The notes beneath the pieces were generated by a model, which was given only the letters and a program-made list of their open reading frames with translations, made no database searches and was not told where the DNA came from. DNA of 53,889 nucleotides from Deltaproteobacteria bacterium (GTDB taxonomy: Bacteria; Desulfobacterota; Desulfuromonadia; Desulfuromonadales; JAAYDE01), in assembly GCA_016934985.1 (NCBI GenBank), contig JAFGRU010000015.1:1-53889 (forward strand). The letters are read 5' to 3'. Made by a program: the position numbers and the translations under genes. Shown one piece after another: positions 50,773 to 53,889 of this stretch. Position 1 is the first letter of the stretch. The number at the start of each line of letters is the position of its first letter.

Positions 50773-52215
50773 GTGACGATTAAGGTCGAAAAAATCGATT
50801 CCTGCCGCTGGCGGATTCCCCGGCAGGGGGGCATGCGCACTGAAGGTCTGGTCTTTGCCGACGAAAGAATGATGGTTGCCCTTCGCGAGGAACATGCCTT
50901 GGAGCAGGTCTGCAATGTTGCAACTTTGCCCGGAATTGTCGGTCCGTCTATCGGCATGCCTGATATTCATTGGGGATATGGTTTTCCCATCGGCGGGGTC
51001 GCGGCTTTTGATCCATCCGATGGGGTGGTATCCCCCGGCGGCGTCGGTTACGACATCAACTGCGGTGTACGTCTCATGCGGACCAGGCTTGCGGCCCCTG
51101 ATATCCATTCCCGCCGCGAACTTCTGGCCAACCGGCTTTTCCAGAATATTCCATCCGGAGTCGGCTCCCACCGGCGCGACCTTAAACTGTCCCGCGACCA
51201 AGAGCTCCAAGTGTTGAAAAAGGGAGCCCGATGGGCTGTGGAAAATGGTTTTGGATCGGATGAAGATCTGGAAAAAATCGAAGAGAAAGGGACGCTGGAG
51301 AACAACGATCCTCAACTGATTTCCGACAGAGCTCTGGAGCGGGGCAGAAATCAGCTCGGCACCCTGGGTTCGGGCAACCACTTCATTGAGGTAGACGAGG
51401 TCATCGAGGTTTACGACGAAGCTGCTGCGGCCACCTTCGGTCTTGCTGAAAACCAGGTTACCGTGACCGTTCATACCGGCAGCCGCGGATTGGGCCATCA
51501 GGTCTGTGACGACTATTTGAAAGTAATGCTCCGCGCCAGCCGCGATTACGGCATCAACCTTCCCGACAAGCAGCTCTGTTGTGCACCCCTTAACAGCCCG
51601 CAGGGTGAACAATATCTTGCCGCCATGTCCTGCGCGGCCAACTTCGCGTTCGCCAACAGGCAGTTGATAACCTCCTGGGTCCGGGAGACTTTCGAGGAGG
51701 TTTTCGGACTGGGGCCAGCGGAGCTTGGCATTTCGGTCGTTTATGATGTCTGCCACAACATCGCCAAATGGGAAAATCATCATTTTCAGGGAAAAAAACG
51801 CCGTCTCTGCGTTCATCGCAAGGGCGCAACCCGTGCTTTCCCACCCGGCCATCCCGACATTCCTGCCGTTTATCGCAAGGTGGGGCAGCCGGTCCTGATC
51901 CCCGGTGACATGGGCCGCTATTCCTATGTCCTGGTCGGAACCCAGGAGGCTTATGAGGAGACCTTTGGCTCCACCTGTCACGGGGCGGGCCGGATATTAT
52001 CAAGGCATGCGGCGAAAAAAGCGGCGCGCGGCCAACGGATTGTCGAACGCCTGGAAGAAGACGGCATACTCGTCCGGGCGGCGGGAAGAGCCACCCTGGC
52101 GGAAGAGATTCCCGAGGCCTATAAGGATGTGGCCGACGTTGTCGAGGTCGTGCACAATGCGGGTATCGGCCGCATGGTGGCGAAGCTGCGCCCTCTGATT
52201 GTTATTAAGGGCTGA
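50773..52215 (+). CDS. rtcB: RNA-splicing ligase RtcB
   Basis: RtcB joins RNA 2',3'-cyclic phosphate or 3'-phosphate ends to 5'-OH ends using GTP and Mn2+. The 480-residue protein is full length. Metal and guanylate residues are seen in SPGGVGYDINCGVRLM (Cys97), GSGNHFIEVDE, HTGSRGLGHQVCDDY, CHNIAKWENH and PGDMGRYSYVLVGT, and the guanylated His sits in CHGAGRILSR. The GTG start at 50773 follows a G-rich stretch that serves as ribosome-binding site. In bacteria it is thought to repair tRNA and rRNA after damage. It is followed by an epimerase gene 19 bases on. Confidence 0.97.
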   Translation: MTIKVEKIDSCRWRIPRQGGMRTEGLVFADERMMVALREEHALEQVCNVATLPGIVGPSIGMPDIHWGYGFPIGGVAAFDPSDGVVSPGGVGYDINCGVRLMRTRLAAPDIHSRRELLANRLFQNIPSGVGSHRRDLKLSRDQELQVLKKGARWAVENGFGSDEDLEKIEEKGTLENNDPQLISDRALERGRNQLGTLGSGNHFIEVDEVIEVYDEAAAATFGLAENQVTVTVHTGSRGLGHQVCDDYLKVMLRASRDYGINLPDKQLCCAPLNSPQGEQYLAAMSCAANFAFANRQLITSWVRETFEEVFGLGPAELGISVVYDVCHNIAKWENHHFQGKKRRLCVHRKGATRAFPPGHPDIPAVYRKVGQPVLIPGDMGRYSYVLVGTQEAYEETFGSTCHGAGRILSRHAAKKAARGQRIVERLEEDGILVRAAGRATLAEEIPEAYKDVADVVEVVHNAGIGRMVAKLRPLIVIKG

Positions 52216-52234
52216 AGCCGAAAGGAGCATTTTC

Positions 52235-53152
52235 TTGGCAAAAAAGGTTTTTTTGACGGGAGGAACGGGGTTTGTCGGCCGGGAGATCGTGCGTCAGTTG
52301 CTGGCAGCAGGTTATGAGGTCAAATGTCTGGTTCGCCCCGGTTCGGAAAACAAGCTGCCAGCAGCCCAGAACCTGGAAATATGTCCCGGCGATGCTGCCA
52401 ACCCGGCTTCATTGGAAGGCCGGATTGAGGGTTGTGACACAGTAATTCACCTCATTGGCATCATTCGCGAATTTCCAAGCAAAGGGATAACTTTTGAAAG
52501 GCTTAACTTCCAGGCGGCCCTGAACATGGTCCGGGCTGCAGAGAGCCAGGGCGTCAAACGCTTCATCCATATGAGCGCCAATGGCAGTAAAAGAAATTCT
52601 GACAGCGGTTATCTGGAGACCAAGTTCAGGGCGGGAAAAGCCGTTATGGATTCAAGCCTTAAGTGGACCGTTTTCAAACCTTCAGTTATTTTCGGCAGGG
52701 AAGACGCTTTTACCAATCTATTGGCTGACATCGTCCGCATTGGTCCTGTCGTACCGGTGATCGGAGACGGCCAATACCGTCTGGCGCCGGTGGCTGTTGA
52801 GGACGTGGCTGCCTGTTTCACCGGGGCAGTCGGACAGGAAGAAACGATTGGGAAAATGTTCCCCTTGTGTGGTCCGGATGCAATTACATACGACCAGCTT
52901 GTGGACATTATCGCTACCGCTCTAAACCGCAAGTGCCCCATAAAAATGCATATCCCCAGTTGTTTTATTAAACCCGTTGCCACCCTCCTGGATAGCTTTC
53001 CCCAGTTTCCCGTCACCAGAGAGCAGATGAAAATGCTTCTGGCCGGAAATACCTGTGCAGACAAAAAATGGATGGAAGTTTTTCACATTCAGGCCAAAGC
53101 TTTTGTCAAAGAAAACCTGTCCTACTTGAAAATGCCCAAGACAAGAAATTAA
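52235..53152 (+). CDS. NAD(P)-binding sugar epimerase / NDUFA9-like SDR protein
   Basis: The 305-residue protein is an atypical short-chain dehydrogenase. It starts AKKVFLTGGTGFVGREIVRQLL with the GxxGxxG motif, and has CDTVIHLIGIIRE and MSANGSKRNSDSGYLETKFRAG, where the Tyr-x3-Lys-like YLETK replaces the standard YxxxK spacing. This pattern is that of the complex I NDUFA9-like group, often with no proven enzyme activity. The TTG start at 52235 follows AAAGGAG; an in-frame extension to 52199 overlaps rtcB and is less likely. It lies 19 bases after rtcB and may be co-transcribed. Its substrate is unknown. Confidence 0.8.
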   Translation: MAKKVFLTGGTGFVGREIVRQLLAAGYEVKCLVRPGSENKLPAAQNLEICPGDAANPASLEGRIEGCDTVIHLIGIIREFPSKGITFERLNFQAALNMVRAAESQGVKRFIHMSANGSKRNSDSGYLETKFRAGKAVMDSSLKWTVFKPSVIFGREDAFTNLLADIVRIGPVVPVIGDGQYRLAPVAVEDVAACFTGAVGQEETIGKMFPLCGPDAITYDQLVDIIATALNRKCPIKMHIPSCFIKPVATLLDSFPQFPVTREQMKMLLAGNTCADKKWMEVFHIQAKAFVKENLSYLKMPKTRN

Positions 53153-53173
53153 AAAATCATCCACGTCGCCCGG

Positions 53174-53800
53174 TTAATTACGGCCCGCTGACATACCCCA
53201 AAATCTCCGCACTTTTTGCTTGGCTACATACCTTCCGAAAAGTTTGTAGTTTCCCGTCTCTTTTCTGACCCTTCCTGCCGGGATCACCGGGTTAATCCTA
53301 TGGGCTGCGGCAAATGCGTTAATTTGGGCCAGATCAGGATTTAGACAAAGATCAAAAGCTTGCCATGCTTCCGAGGGGATCAGCGCCTCAGTTGCCCACC
53401 GGTCAGCGTCAGCCTCGATGGCATCGACCTCATTTTGCTCAAGATCATCAAAAAACGCTTCGCTTTCCTCACCATCAAAATGCAGAGCGATATGTGCTAA
53501 TTCATGACAAAGGGGAAACCAAAAGTTGTCCAGATAGCTCAGCCTTGCCAGGTCGCGCACGAACCCTTGTGTTACCGTGTCTGGCTTTTAACCGGCTTGA
53601 TCAATGCGGAAACGGATGGCCTCCAAAGGGTCAGGAGGCGCAACCGGATGGACTTCATTTTCGTAGATGTCGACAAGCATGGCTAAAAGCTCAAGCTCGT
53701 CGAACTCGGGTGTGCCCGGTTCCGCATCCATCAGTTGATCGATGCGTTCAAGAGCTGCTTCATATTCAGTTTCGTTTTTGATAACTTTTGGTTTCGTCAT
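53174..53800 (-). pseudogene. Decayed HigA-type regulator with ImmA/IrrE metalloprotease domain
   Basis: Two in-frame fragments of one gene are visible on the minus strand. The N-terminal piece (53800-53588, 70 residues, KVIKNETEYEAALERIDQLM to AIRFRIDQAG) matches the start of HigA-type antitoxins and breaks off at TAA exactly where the helix-turn-helix should begin. The C-terminal piece (53560-53174, 128 residues) holds the zinc-protease motif HELAH in WFPLCHELAHIALHFD and the family end (ADRWATEALIPSEAWQAF). The whole DNA-binding domain and the first half of the metalloprotease domain are missing, and RDLARLSYL runs straight into DNFWF. The gene is therefore read as a remnant with internal deletions. 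A toxin gene should lie upstream, beyond the right edge. Confidence 0.75.
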
Positions 53801-53889
53801 TTAAACTCAACTTTCGCACCGCCATAAACGGTGGAACAAGTTGATTTCAAATTGTTTTTTTAAAAAATACAGGCCGGAAGTAGCATCGG

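Noticed and set aside
53797-53889. Possible toxin remnant overlapping the antitoxin start at the right edge
   Set aside because: A short frame ending VYGGAKVEFK overlaps the ATG by ATGA, but it is closed by a stop within 60 bases and matches no toxin family I know.

Overview
The window looks like a chromosomal segment of a Desulfuromonadales-type bacterium (former Deltaproteobacteria; Desulfuromonas, Geobacter and Pelobacter relatives). This rests on gene content and order: a two-subunit glycyl-tRNA synthetase followed directly by pyruvate phosphate dikinase, an N-terminally regulated DAHP synthase, PilZ and chemosensory genes, a redox-type porin region, and an ApbE / NusG-domain-II / Gx-transporter trio. 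The assignment is inferred from protein character, not from a search. Most of the sequence is core metabolism and housekeeping; no phage, insertion sequence, CRISPR array, rRNA or tRNA gene was seen.

Layout, left to right. 1-4.6 kb (+): 3' end of otsA, a palindromic repeat, a Phe-rich leader peptide with tandem terminators ahead of aroF (DAHP synthase), a small Cys-rich protein, and serA. 4.65-5.8 kb (-): an orphan protein. 6.0-12.7 kb (+): a periplasmic TlpA-like redoxin, a 46-residue lipoprotein, a porin, a FlgT-like/VCBS-repeat exported protein and oligoendopeptidase F. 12.7-13.0 kb: a structured intergenic repeat. 13.0-24.3 kb (-), in order of transcription: mgtE, recO, glyQ, glyS, ppdK, then a separate unit with an Ala-rich leader peptide, a terminator, a class I aminotransferase and a glutamate-cysteine ligase. 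24.4-36.2 kb (-): a pilin-like protein, uvrA, two parvulin-type periplasmic chaperones, mfd, nadA, a PilZ protein and a sugar nucleotidyltransferase. 36.4 kb (+): hslO. 37.3-49.2 kb (-): Gx transporter, NusG-II protein, apbE, rimO, lolA, cheA, cheW, a sensorless mcp, thiL and lon. 49.5-53.2 kb (+): a BCAM0308-type zinc protein, archease, RtcB RNA ligase and an NAD(P)-binding epimerase. The right edge holds a decayed HigA/ImmA-type antitoxin gene.

The most interesting signals are two probable ribosome-mediated attenuators absent from a normal gene list. The first (868-1086) encodes a 34-residue leader with 7 Phe, 1 Trp and 1 Tyr in 13 consecutive residues, followed by competing RNA pairings and two intrinsic terminators just before aroF. 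The second (15877-16036, minus strand) encodes a 25-residue leader whose last 13 residues include 7 Ala, followed by an intrinsic terminator immediately before an aminotransferase gene. Several dispersed palindromic repeats, a lolA ribosome-binding site that can be sequestered in a hairpin, and a three-gene chemosensory unit without cheY/R/B are also noted.

All functional calls come from reading motifs and gene context. Promoters and RNA structures are predictions made by eye.
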